Positions 11,352 through 21,407 of a stretch of DNA of 64,000 bases are shown here, piece after piece. The notes under the pieces were generated by a model. That model was not told where the DNA came from. It saw only the letters and a list, made by a program, of their open reading frames with translations, and did not search any database. Position 1 is the stretch's first letter; each line of letters begins with the position of its first letter. The DNA lies in assembly GCA_009746045.1 (NCBI GenBank), contig RPFO01000114.1, forward strand, positions 1-64,000. Reading direction: 5' to 3'. Position numbers and translations under genes: made by a program. This DNA is from Mesostigma viride (taxonomy: Eukaryota > Streptophyta > Mesostigmatophyceae > Mesostigmatales > Mesostigmataceae).

Positions 11352-12052
11352 TAGAGGTTTTCCACAGGTGCTCGCGAAGAGCCCTCGTGTTTAAGCCGCA
11401 AGGTGCATTCTTAATAGCGCAGGGCCTGCGCTGGACCGGCCCAATATTTAGTGAGATAGAAAGCCGAGTTCGACCCGCCAGCCTGGGCAGCTGGCTGTGG
11501 TGAAAGGCGGCATCGTCTAGCTGAAAGGGCGGTCATAGTGTAGGGCTTAGAAGCATCACCTGTCGACTGGGCACCGACGGGGAGCTCGGCTCTGCACCAC
11601 TACAAGGAATCGGCGCCACAAGCTAGGGAGGAAAGTCGGCTGCGCAACGCCAAGGTACGTTTTGTCATGCAGTATGTGGTAGTAGCTTGCAGCCAACCGC
11701 TTTGCTCCGACTCTCTTACCTGCAACGCGTAGGATGTGCGCCCATCCTTGTTGTTTTGTTTGTGAATTTGTCGTTTCTGTGACGTATTGTGACTAGCGTC
11801 CTGGCTGCGAAAGCTGTGGGCGCTGGTAGGGTGGTTTCCGTGGCTTCGTCCTTGCGAAAAGGCGGGCAGTTATCACGGAGGCTACCCTCTTGTATGGAAT
11901 TAGGGGCGCGAAGCTCCTGATTTCTGTGATAGTGATTAGATTAGAGCCAGTTGGCATCCCACCCCTGTGACAGGTCACACACTAGAGGTAAAAAAAAAAA
12001 AGGTTCCTTTCTCTTTTCTATCTCTGTCTGCTGGCAATAGACAACGTGTGTG
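11352..12052 (+). other. 5' leader of Ty3 element 1, no gene seen
   Basis: About 700 bases between the primer-binding site and the first ORF. No coding frame with recognisable content; it is the expected place for packaging and leader RNA. Confidence 0.6.
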
Positions 12053-12475
12053 ATGGCTAATAGTAATAATAGAAATAATAATAGATATAATAATGGACTT
12101 GGGGGTTGGGATAGTGATGTATCTAGGCAACTTTACTATGCTGTGGCACATGATGGAGGCACAGGGAAAGTAGGTATTTTCTATAGCTGGGTAGACTGCA
12201 AGAACTATATAGTGGATAGGCATAGGGCTATCTTTAAGGGATTCAAGACAGCATGGGAAGCAGATAGGTTTATCCAGGAATACATGACACGTCCAGTAGG
12301 CTTGCACGTAGAGGCACCACCTCAGGAGATTAGGACTCGCCCAATGCCTAGGGGCCGTAGTTGTGCACCCAATAGTGCAACAGTAGGGAGCAGGACGGGG
12401 GACACACAGGCTGTCACAGTCACGTTCAGCCAACTCACTGTCAGCACCCCACCCAGGCAGCCACCTAGTTTCTAG
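12053..12475 (+). CDS. Small ORF with RNase H1 N-terminal / viroplasmin-like hybrid-binding domain
   Basis: A 140-residue protein encoded before gag. An Asn-rich start is followed at about residues 28-75 by the pattern YYAVAHDG, VGIFYSW, a Cys, then FKGFKTAWEADRFI. This matches the caulimovirus VI / RNase H1 N-terminal fold (Tyr-Tyr-Ala-Val, Gly-Ile-Tyr-x-x-Trp-x-x-Cys, Phe-x-Thr-x-x-Glu-Ala), which in RNase H1 binds RNA-DNA hybrids. The C-terminal part is low complexity. Start taken at the ATG, 12053. The same kind of ORF occurs at the same place in Ty3 element 2, so it belongs to the elements. A role in binding reverse-transcription intermediates is inference. Confidence 0.75.
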   Translation: MANSNNRNNNRYNNGLGGWDSDVSRQLYYAVAHDGGTGKVGIFYSWVDCKNYIVDRHRAIFKGFKTAWEADRFIQEYMTRPVGLHVEAPPQEIRTRPMPRGRSCAPNSATVGSRTGDTQAVTVTFSQLTVSTPPRQPPSF

Positions 12476-12634
12476 AGGAGTAGAGTACTAATTATAGCTT
12501 ACTATATAATAGCTACATTAGCAGTATAACGTAGGGCAGTCGCTTGGTTGATTGCTTGTGGGCATGTGCATGGCATTTTCCTCCTTCTTCCTCTCTCCTT
12601 CCTTCCTTCTCTTGTGGATGTGGTACTGGTAAAC

Positions 12635-13345
12635 ATGCCGCGGGGTAAAAAGAAGATACGCGGCACAGCTAGGAGTCATTCCGAGGAGGGCGGTGTAGAC
12701 TTGGATAGGCAGGGCAGCCCAGAGTACCAAGTACAGGAGGTATCACAACAGGGCTCGTCCTACCAGCAAGGCAGTCCTATAGGTCACCCAGGTGAGCTGG
12801 CTAGTACCTCCCGTGAGCCGCGAAGGCCACGAGGAGCGGATAGGATGGATAATAGCGAGGAATACCAGCCGCAGCGAATGCAAGCTGAGTATAACCAGCT
12901 GATGGAACGGGCAGGTGATGAGACCCGGCCCAGATCGAATCCCACGAGTGCAGCCCAGCACCAGTGAGTGCAGCCGCAGCAACGCCCGCCCGGGCAGCCG
13001 CAGCAACACCCAGTGCAGTCCCCACAGCAGCATTCGGAACAGCAACAGCCGTTGTCGCAGCAGTGACAGCAGCCGCAGGGTTTCCAGCAGAAGCAGCAGC
13101 AGCAGCAGCAGCAGCAGGGTTTCCAGCAGCAGCAGCAGCAGCAGCAGCAACCGCAGCAGCAACTGCAGCAACCTCGGGGGCAGAGCAGCAGCATGGTTCA
13201 CTCGCCAGCGGTCGTCAGCAACCTGAATTTCAGCAGAGTGGCCCGGTTCAGCAGAGAGGCCCGGCAGTTCACGACTCAGCACCAACAGCCGCGGCCGCCA
13301 GCGATTTATCAGTTCTACCAAGGGCGTGCTGCGCGCGGTCATTGA
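12635..13345 (+). pseudogene. Broken gag of Ty3 element 1, Gln-rich
   Basis: The frame starts at an ATG with MPRGKKKIRG and runs through a basic, Gln/Pro-rich region with long CAG runs (about 13080-13190). In-frame TGA codons at 12965-12967 and 13064-13066 interrupt it and TGA at 13343-13345 ends it. I see no capsid core or CCHC knuckle. From position in the element it should be gag, but it is much shorter than the 582-residue gag of element 2. The long Ala- and Cys-rich frames overlapping it come from the CAG repeats. Confidence 0.5.
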
Positions 13346-13838
13346 GATCGAGGCTCACTGGCTAGCCCCCGGACAACGTGCGACCTTTGAGTCACCAGCA
13401 GTGGCCGGTTACGAGTTTGCCGCTGGAAGAATACTATAATATATATATTAGTATATTAGTATATTTAACTAATAATTATATTTTTATAATATGTTCAGTC
13501 AGGTGCGCTTTTCCAGTCCTAGTGGCTGGCCACCTTAGCCATTATGAGAATGCCCACCTGTGTAGGGCAAGGTGGGGTGTCTGTTTTGCCCCACATCTGT
13601 ACCAAATACCAAGGGTGCATTGGTCCTGCACAGTAGCAGGTCACCCTGTTATCATGCTATCAGCAGTAAGGGGGGTGTTTGGAATCATACACTGACCCCA
13701 TGCATAGACGCCGTTGGCGGTAATGGGAAATTACTATTAGGCGTCTAGCACTAGTGGTTTTATATAGGGTACCGTTGGCGGTAATGGGATATTATATTAG
13801 AATGTAATAATATATTGAGATACGGCCAACCAACCGTC
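13346..13838 (+). other. Gap between gag remnant and protease-integrase ORF
   Basis: Contains a short AT-rich run (about 13430-13490) and a near-repeat of ACCGTTGGCGGTAATGGGA (about 13710 and 13770). No supported gene. The rest of gag is presumably deleted here. Confidence 0.5.
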
Positions 13839-16004
13839 ATGGACGTGCAGTTCATGGTGGACACGGGTGCGTCTACGTCGTTCATCAACGAGGCATTGGC
13901 GCGTCGCGCAGGATACGACATCCGGCCACATGCGACAGTGGTGAATGTGACCTATTCAGATGGTCGCAAGAGCCCCTCGCCTGGTCGGGTTTATATCAAG
14001 GCTGTGATTCAATGCATCCCTGTGGTGCTCACCGCCACGGTCGCACCGCTCGGAGCTGCCGACATCATCATCGGCATCGACTGGCTGGACGCGCAGGATG
14101 TGGACATTAGCATTCGGCGTCGCGTGGTGTGGTTCCCTGACGGTTCCTTTTGGAGTCCTGTCAGCGAATACCAAGTGCAGGGCCCCGACGTGCATAACAT
14201 CACGCACGAGCGGGAAGTCACCCAGCCCCGCAACAAGTCGCCGCACAGTCGCTATCTGTTCCACACCGGTCGCACGACCCAGGACGACCTGTCTCCCGAC
14301 TGGGAGGCCGCGCGCGAGGACGTGCGCGCCCCCGGGGAAAGGGAGGGGTCCCGGTCACGAGTGCCACTCAGCCACGTGGTACCGGCTCAGGGAATTTTTC
14401 ACCTGCAGCGCATCGGGCCCCCTACCATTTTTTCGGAGTACGTGCACCAAACCCCTGAGGAGGAGGCGGACACGTACACGATCACTTCTGTCCTGGAGAC
14501 GTTGATTAGTCGGTTCACTGTCACGGAGCCCGCGGCCTTAGAGGCAATCAGGTCGCACCCCAAGCAGATGGGCAAGCTCCCGTGCAAGTTCCAGGACGGG
14601 CGACTCTATGTCATGGTGAGGCCAGACTGCTGGCGCCTGTACGTCCCGGAGTTATGTCGAGCGGCTCTGCTCCATGAGCTCCATGACTCTCTCGCCGGTG
14701 GCCACCAAGGGATCCACCGCTTGCTGCCACGGGCCAGAAAGAACTTCTATTGGCCAGACATGCGAGAGTACATTGAGACGTACGTGCGCGAGTGTCCATC
14801 ATGTCAGATCATGAAGCCCCGCAATACGGGCTCACAGGCAGTCCCCCAGACCCTACCAGACCCGATGGGTCCTTGGGATTCCCTGATGATGGATTTTGTT
14901 GGCCCCTTCCGGAAGACCAAGAATGGCAACAGCATGATTCTGGTTTTCCTGGACCGTTTGACGCGCATGTGTCACCTGGCACCATGTCCGGCCGAACTCA
15001 CGGCCGAGGCTTGCGCTAAGCTATACCTTCACCACGTGTTCAGGTACCACGGACTCAGCCGGCAATTCATATCGGACCGAGACAAGCTGTTCACGGCCCG
15101 CTTCTGGCAGGAGTTCTTTGAATGCCTGGGCACCAAGGTGTCGCTGGGGACAGCATATCACAGCTCGTCCTCCCACCTGGTGGAGAGGCTGAACCGCACA
15201 GTGCAAGAGACCATGCGCCACTACACCGACGCGGTGGGAAGCAACTGGGAAGAGTTCTTGGGCTTGGTGGAGTTCTCCCTGAATAACGCCCCCCAGGCAG
15301 CTCATGGCTTCACACCATTCTTCCTCAACACGGGCAGGCATCCGCTCACGCCGACTGACCTTCTCACAAGCCCAGCCTTAGCTGAAAAGTCGGTCCGGCG
15401 AGACACCCTCGAAGGGGTGGAGAGGCTGCTGGTCCAGATGCGCCAGGCCCATGACAGTGCGGTCAAGGGCTACCGGGCCGCCGCTGAGCGCTATATGGCG
15501 AGGACTGCTGGCCGCCTAGATGCGCGCACGCCGGCCATCGAGGTGGGCGACTGGGTACTGGTGGAAGGCCCCCGCCTAGGACGTTTCTCTGAGAAGGTAG
15601 AGGGTGAGCTCAAGACAAAGCTCCGTCCTATGTTCCTGGGGCCACACAAGGTTCTGGAGAAGCTTGGAGATGTGATGTTCAAGGTGGACATCCCGAGCTC
15701 CTGGAACACTTCCTCCAACTTCCATCGAGACCAGCTCAAGTTATACCACCAGAACTCCATCCAAGGTCGGCTCAACCCGCCGGCCCCTGTCGAGTACAAC
15801 CCAGAGACCGGAGAACAGGAAGACGAGGTGGCCGAGATCGTGGGCCACCGGGACATCAAGCGTGGGAGAGGTAGACAGCGACAGTATCGCGTACGGTGGC
15901 GTTTTGCTCAGCATGATTACGAGGATTCGTGGCGAACCGAGAATGAGCTAGAAGGGTGTGAACGTCTGCTTCGCGAGTATAAGGCCGAGCATGCCCTCCA
16001 CTAG
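13839..16004 (+). CDS. Fused protease-integrase-chromodomain polyprotein without RT/RNase H
   Basis: A 721-residue open frame from the ATG at 13839; the frame is open a little further upstream, so the natural start may be by frameshift or fusion. Retropepsin motif FMVDTGAS lies near the N-terminus, with the second strand DIIIGIDWLD. After a linker of roughly 200 residues comes the integrase zinc region (HELHD...GGHQG...CPSC), the catalytic core with Asp in MMDFVGPF, Asp in FISDRDKLF and Glu in HLVERLNRT, then a GPY/F-like region (KLRPMFLGPHKVLEKLG) and a chromodomain-like tail (IVGHRDIKRGRGRQRQYRVR...W). A normal Ty3 pol has RT and RNase H between protease and integrase; here they are absent with no stop or frameshift. 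The integrase closely resembles that of element 2 (LISRFT, LGTAYHSSSSHLVERLNR-type stretches). Confidence 0.93.
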   Translation: MDVQFMVDTGASTSFINEALARRAGYDIRPHATVVNVTYSDGRKSPSPGRVYIKAVIQCIPVVLTATVAPLGAADIIIGIDWLDAQDVDISIRRRVVWFPDGSFWSPVSEYQVQGPDVHNITHEREVTQPRNKSPHSRYLFHTGRTTQDDLSPDWEAAREDVRAPGEREGSRSRVPLSHVVPAQGIFHLQRIGPPTIFSEYVHQTPEEEADTYTITSVLETLISRFTVTEPAALEAIRSHPKQMGKLPCKFQDGRLYVMVRPDCWRLYVPELCRAALLHELHDSLAGGHQGIHRLLPRARKNFYWPDMREYIETYVRECPSCQIMKPRNTGSQAVPQTLPDPMGPWDSLMMDFVGPFRKTKNGNSMILVFLDRLTRMCHLAPCPAELTAEACAKLYLHHVFRYHGLSRQFISDRDKLFTARFWQEFFECLGTKVSLGTAYHSSSSHLVERLNRTVQETMRHYTDAVGSNWEEFLGLVEFSLNNAPQAAHGFTPFFLNTGRHPLTPTDLLTSPALAEKSVRRDTLEGVERLLVQMRQAHDSAVKGYRAAAERYMARTAGRLDARTPAIEVGDWVLVEGPRLGRFSEKVEGELKTKLRPMFLGPHKVLEKLGDVMFKVDIPSSWNTSSNFHRDQLKLYHQNSIQGRLNPPAPVEYNPETGEQEDEVAEIVGHRDIKRGRGRQRQYRVRWRFAQHDYEDSWRTENELEGCERLLREYKAEHALH

Positions 16005-16231
16005 GCTACCGCGAAGGTAGTAGTGGTGGGGGCGCTATGACAACGGTCTTGATCACGTGTAGCCAGGATGCCGCGAAGGCACTTGTGTTATTCACGTCGA
16101 TGTGTACGCACCATCGTGGTAATTGGGTCGATAAGCATCCCCAACGCCATGTGCAAGCAGGGCTGACTCGGCGAACGGGCGGTTCTGTCACACCTGTGGT
16201 GACACCGATCTAGCAACAGGACGGTGATGCC

Positions 16232-17382
16232 GTGCGAACCATTCGGACTCAGGGCACGGGCGGAATGACGGTTCTTGTCGGGATGGGACCGACCCGGCGA
16301 ACGGGCGGCTCGACCGACCTGACTAAGCTCGATTCCGAGGATATTGAGCGCAACCAGAAACGGCCCCAAGTGGAACCGGATGCCTTGCGAGAAGTTAGAC
16401 GTCGCGCATGTACGAACGAGGTGTCGGCGGGCAGCGTCTCCGCGGATTCCCAGAGTCCGCGCCGAGAAGCGCGAACTTACTCCGAGCGGGTGGTCCGCGT
16501 GGAGACGTCCCGCGCCCATATACCAGAGAGGCGTGGCCCGATACCAGCGGTGGGCTTTATATCTCCCGCGCAGGGGTCTTTGATCGTACAGGCGGTGGCT
16601 CGACCGGCGCCCTGGACGGTGGGCGCTTACGTCAGCGCGTTTCCCGGCCCACAACGAGTACGCCCCTTACGTGAGTTTCGGGGTGTTCCCGTCTACATTG
16701 AGCTGCCACCATCGCGGTTCATGGCCGTCGACAGCGCGGACTATCATCGACCGCAACCGCTGCACTTTGAGGCAGGAACTCATGCGTATGTGGAGCGAGG
16801 CTCCATGCGCGAGCTAGTCTGCTTCGACTTGCACCCAGGGAGGGCGGCCCCGCGACCCCAGGACTGCCTCGAATCGACGCCAGAGGGTTCTGGTACGCGT
16901 TACGGCCCCAAGCGGGAGCTGCCAAAATACATGGTAGATGGTAAACCTCGAAAGGTTGACTGTCCCAAGTATGCTCCGTGCGAGGGAGAGGCATTCCTCG
17001 ACTGGGTTGTGCCCAACTTTGTGAGGGCTCCGGGCTTTCGCTTCAACGCTCTCCAGGTGCGCGTCGTAGTGTTGACCATGGCGGGGGTTTCTTTGCGGAG
17101 CATGGATGTGGGGTTATTGATTGGAACGCGGGCACAATCATGTTCACGCACCCGCAATACCTGGCCGCATTCATGTCGTACTGGCCCACCGGGACGTGGG
17201 TAGACCTCGCTCAAACGCGCGCCAACGTGAACGAATACCAGCTCGCATACAATGCGGATCACCTCGCTAATCCCGGGAAGATCCTCGAGGAAATTGGTGA
17301 GCAGGGTCGCCAGGTACTCCACGAGTATCGTCAACGGAAGGCGCGGTCGGGAGGGGTGGGCCCTAGCATTGGAGGAATGTGA
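16232..17382 (+). pseudogene. Third ORF of Ty3 element 1 (env position), frameshifted, family unknown
   Basis: Two overlapping frames (16232-17203 and 16978-17382) together match the third ORF of element 2. Shared landmarks: RGVPV near 16680 against RGLPI, then PGFRFNALQ against PRIRYHCLL, and after a frame change near 17090 CGVIDWNAG against CGFLDWARG, PTGTWVDL against PDGVWADV, and an NV/NE...AY stretch. The switch between frames indicates one indel. No signal peptide or membrane segment is seen, so it does not look like env. Start undetermined. Function unknown. Confidence 0.6.
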
Positions 17383-18318
17383 GGGTCGCGACCTCCTCAT
17401 GGACAGTCTTGCAGACGGGATGACGAGTTCAGCGCTTGCGCGCGCATCTCCGCACAAGCAAGACGTGATTCAGCTTGGTGGTCCTCCCTGCATCGACCGT
17501 ATTGGACAGTTCTGCACGCGAGCACCTCCCGTAGTCGCTGATGACGACTGCCGTGATCCATATTTTGGCCTTTGCTCGGCGGTGGCGTTTACAACGCTGT
17601 CACATGCTGGCGCGTGCGCGCCCCGCGGATCACTGTTGCGCACCCCAATTGTTGCGTGCCCGCCACTGTGCATGGTCGCGCGCAACATGTCTGCCACGCG
17701 CGTATTATTATCCCAGTTGTGATAAGCATCGTCGCCTGCAACCATGCATCCGGTAGTATTGGTATCGGTCGACCCCATCAATTGGGTTAATTGTCTTGCA
17801 TGGCGTTGATTGGTGTGCGCCTCTGATTCGGGTCGCTGGCGGAATTTTATATGCTGCCGCGGCCCTACACTAGCGCGGTCGCCAGGGAGGGCAGCGGTGA
17901 GGGGGAAATTAATTGATGGATTTGTGGGAAGTGGGGGAGATTCCAGGAAGGATTATGGGGGTTCCTGTTCCTGCTGTTCCAGTCCAGGGATCCAGAGTTT
18001 CCAGTCACATTGCCCTCATGGATTGCAACGGGATGGCGACAGCATCCCATCGGCTATCAAGGAATTGTCCTTGTGTGGCAACGCCGGGGAGAATTGGCTT
18101 TACTAACCCGCTGGCGAACAGGGGTTGGGACATAGTATCCCCATGGCCGATTTTGTACTATTGTTCTCTATAGCTGACTGCCCAGCCTGGGCAATTGTCG
18201 CTTTTGTGTGTTGCTTGTTTTGCTTGCAAGAGCTTCTTTTTTTTTTCTTGTTTGTTTGTTTGTGTTAATTGTCTTGTTGCGTGCGCCCCAAGCGTGGACG
18301 ATATAGCTATCGTCCCCT
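17383..18318 (+). other. 3' non-coding part of Ty3 element 1
   Basis: No convincing gene. Short frames on both strands lack recognisable content. It ends in the purine tract before the 3' LTR. Confidence 0.6.
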
Positions 18319-18332
18319 GGGGAAGGGAGGAG
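18319..18332 (+). promoter_or_regulatory. Polypurine tract of Ty3 element 1
   Basis: GGGGAAGGGAGGAG directly abuts the 3' LTR, the expected plus-strand primer site for an element on the plus strand. Confidence 0.8.
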
Positions 18333-18999
18333 TGTTACGGCCCAGACCTTTGTATGGGCGTAACAATGCCTTCAATAAATAAGTCGAAAGTCATTTGTTA
18401 TTCGTTTGGGACTTTCGATAGCTCGCTTTCATAGTCCGCCGGACTATAGGACTCATTTCGGGACTTATTTGGGAATTTGTCCTAAGTTCGGGACTTTGTG
18501 TGTTTATTTGGTACTTTGTGTGTTCCGGACCAGTTATTTTGGGCCTAGCCAGAAGTACGAGATCTTCTTGGGGCCGGGCCGGCCCTAGACGTCATACAGA
18601 ACCTATTGGGGCTTGACGGCAGTATCTGGAAGATCGGCGCGCATGTCGGCGCGCCTGCACACCAACTTGCCAGCTTGGTAGCGCAGCTAGGTGAAATTGG
18701 TCTGTGGACGATGGACTCTCTCTCTTTGGTTTGATGATTAATGAAACGAGTGTTGACGACTCTCTCAGACCAAGGGGCACTAATCCGGATGTCATTTGCC
18801 TCATGACATGCCGTGTTATATAGCTAGATTAATTAATCATGCTATAAGGCCTAGCTGAGGATAAACCGCTGCTCAGTTAGTCAATTTACTGCGATCCTTG
18901 CTTGCTATCGCGGTACGCGGATGCGCGGCTATGCCGGCTTATTAAACTGCACCTTATACTAGATTAGATCTTTCGCACCGTCCGGCTCGGGACGTAACA
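18333..18999 (+). repeat. 3' LTR of Ty3 element 1
   Basis: Direct repeat of 10660-11333, followed at once by the TCACC target duplicate at 19000-19004. Confidence 0.95.
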
Positions 19000-20458
19000 T
19001 CACCCTGCTAATATGTAAAATTTTCCGTGAATTTCATTTTGTTTCTGCAGCACGGGAACGGGTGTTTCTTTCGCCAACCTCCTCCTCCTTGCGTGGCGGC
19101 TTTGCTAATCGACTCAATGCCCACAACTTGAGCATCGGGACACCGACGCCCCTTGCAGCGGATCTGAAAAACAGCTCGAAACGAAATTTCGGGAATGAGA
19201 ACCGCAGCACCTCGCCCGCCTTCAGGAAGCCAGCGAAAAGGCCTGGCCAGTACGCCGAGAAGAAGTCTGTTGTGGGGACTCATCTTGCTGATGAGGCGTA
19301 CAACGTAGTTCATCACATGAGGAATGAATCTACCAAGCGGGCCTCTTTTGAGGAGATTGTTGATGGCTTCAATAAGAGGGCTGACGAGCTCAAGGCGGAG
19401 CATTTTGACATTCCGGTGGCCAAGCTTTTTGATGAGCAGCGGCTTGCACAACTGTCGAGGTCTTGGGTGGCTCGGCTGATCGCCCTTTTTGACGACCTGT
19501 CGAAATCCGACCATGACAGAGACGTCAAGATCATTTTGGTGTCAACTCTTTTTTGTGGGGACGACATCGAGAAGGAGTTTTCGGCGGCAGAGTTGGAGAG
19601 AATGACGGGTGTCCCCGCGAAGACCATTCTCAAAGTTCGGGCGATCAGAAAGCAACAGAAGATGGAGTTCCTGACGCGTGCGCTGGCGCGAAAGAAGAGG
19701 AAGTTGCCCCAATTTGTAATCGAGTCGATCGCGCAGGCTTGGACTGATGAGGAGAACTCGCGCGCTTCGCCCCAAGAGAGGGATACCATAAAGACGCACG
19801 AACGAGTTGGCAATCGTGCGATTTTGGTTGGTGTCCAAGGGGCCTACTTCTACCTCACCTCGAAGGAGGACATATATCTCAAGTTTTTAGCGGAGCACAC
19901 GTACTGGGACAAGAAAAGTCCGCAGTATGAGAAGGATGTCGGCATCCATGTCGGATATACGACTTTCTGCAAGTACGCCCCCAAAACCGTCAAGGGGAAG
20001 TGGAAGGAGAGAAACGTGTGCGCCTGTGAGACGCATACGGTCATGCAGTCGAAGGTAGCGGCATGGACTAGGTACTGCAAGGCGAAGCACGGCAAGAACT
20101 GCAAGTGCGGCGACGAGTGTGAGGGATGTTTAAGGGCGAGATTGCCTGACGGCACGTGCGGGATGTTCGAAAGCCTGCACACGACCGAATGGGTGAAGCA
20201 CTTCCATTGCCGTGTGGCGGAGGCGGATGGGGGTAGTGAGCTGGGGGGTGGGGCAAACTCGGCGAGAAACGAAGAGGAGGAAGGGGACAATAATGTGACG
20301 GAAGATGAATGGCAGGGGCAAGACCTTGACGATCTTGAAATAAATGAGAGGATCGTGGAGGATGAGGAAGGGGTGCCAAGGGTAGGGGACCCATCCATGG
20401 AGGAGGGGTCTGTCTTTCGCATTCTGAAGAGGGCATGTATGGAGAACTCGTGTCCCGA

Positions 20459-21030
20459 TGTTACGCCGCGGATATCTACCTCCACCTCTACCTCTAATGG
20501 GCCTGATACTACCTAAACTGGTCAGGCCTCCTCTACTTAACCCTCTGGCGAAAGACGAACGTGACGGAGCTGATCTCAATGCATTAACGTAAGTGTTGCT
20601 ATAATACGCCATACAACCATTTACCAAAACCCGTTTACTCCAGGAATAGAGGAAGGAAACACAACTACACTGCCGTGACCCAAGCCTAAATGTGTCAATT
20701 CACTTAACACACGCCGAGTGACCACACAAGGAGTGGAACGTGCATAAATGGTCACCAACGGTCCAACAGGCTCGGGCCGACCTGGCCCTCGCCTGCAGAA
20801 ACACAGAAACACAAGCAGGTGCACAGATGCACGCCTGTCCACTACATTCTACAAAAGGATAAGGACCACTAATATAGTACGCGGCGCGGCGCCCAAAGGC
20901 ACCCACTATACCACAGTACTGTTACGGGGACAATCATGTCCAAACTAGAACTGCACGTAACCTAGGAACAACCGAGGCCAAGGACCTAATTTACGTCCGT
21001 AACTACAACGAATTGTTACGCGACGTAACA
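20459..21030 (-). repeat. 3' LTR of Ty3 element 2
   Basis: 572-bp direct repeat of 30675-31246. On the plus strand it begins TGTTACGCCGCGG and ends GCGACGTAACA. Confidence 0.96.
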
Positions 21031-21042
21031 CCTCCCCCCCCA
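21031..21042 (-). promoter_or_regulatory. Polypurine tract of Ty3 element 2
   Basis: On the minus strand TGGGGGGGGAGG ends exactly at the 3' LTR. The same G-run motif occurs twice inside the element, at the gag/pol and RNase H/integrase junctions. Confidence 0.8.
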
Positions 21043-21407
21043 CAAAAGGTAGGGAGCCCTCTCCCTACGCAGAGAGGAGGGAACCAGAGGGGTAGGAAAA
21101 TAATCCTAACGCACCCAGCACACACCAACACAATCGATAGACCATCCCAGATACAAAGCACCAATAGTTCACACGGTCTCCACCACCACGCCGGGTGGTG
21201 TAGGGTTAGCCAGCACCAAGCCTGGTGGTAGGTTCCCCTAACTGCCTGGAACGGAGTCCTGGCCGGGGGGGACGGCACTGGGCAGGACACACAGAGTAAA
21301 CACATCAGCGCTAAGGACCAAGAACAGCCAACCAACTGGCCAGAATATGAGGGCGACTCTACATACCGGAGGGACAACACCCTCAGGTCGGGCCTAAGGC
21401 CCTCTAT

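Larger units (their letters stand above)
10660..18999 (+). mobile_element. Ty3/gypsy chromodomain retrotransposon 1, lacking RT and RNase H
   Basis: LTRs of 674 bp (10660-11333) and 667 bp (18333-18999) start TGTTACGG and end ACGTAACA. They differ by a 7-bp indel and very few substitutions. A 5-bp target duplication TCACC flanks the element (10655-10659 and 19000-19004). A TGG-starting primer-binding region follows the 5' LTR and a purine tract precedes the 3' LTR. Inside are a hybrid-binding-domain ORF, a broken Gln-rich gag, a fused protease-integrase-chromodomain ORF and a frameshifted third ORF. The RT and RNase H domains that should lie between protease and integrase are absent. Near-identical LTRs suggest recent insertion, so this defective form was probably mobilised in trans. 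Confidence 0.95.

Noticed and set aside
12743-13365. Ala-, Cys- and Leu-rich open frames on both strands
   Set aside because: All come from the CAG repeat of the gag remnant read in other frames.
16232-17382. Retroviral env for the third ORF
   Set aside because: No signal peptide, transmembrane segment or furin-like site is visible in either element.
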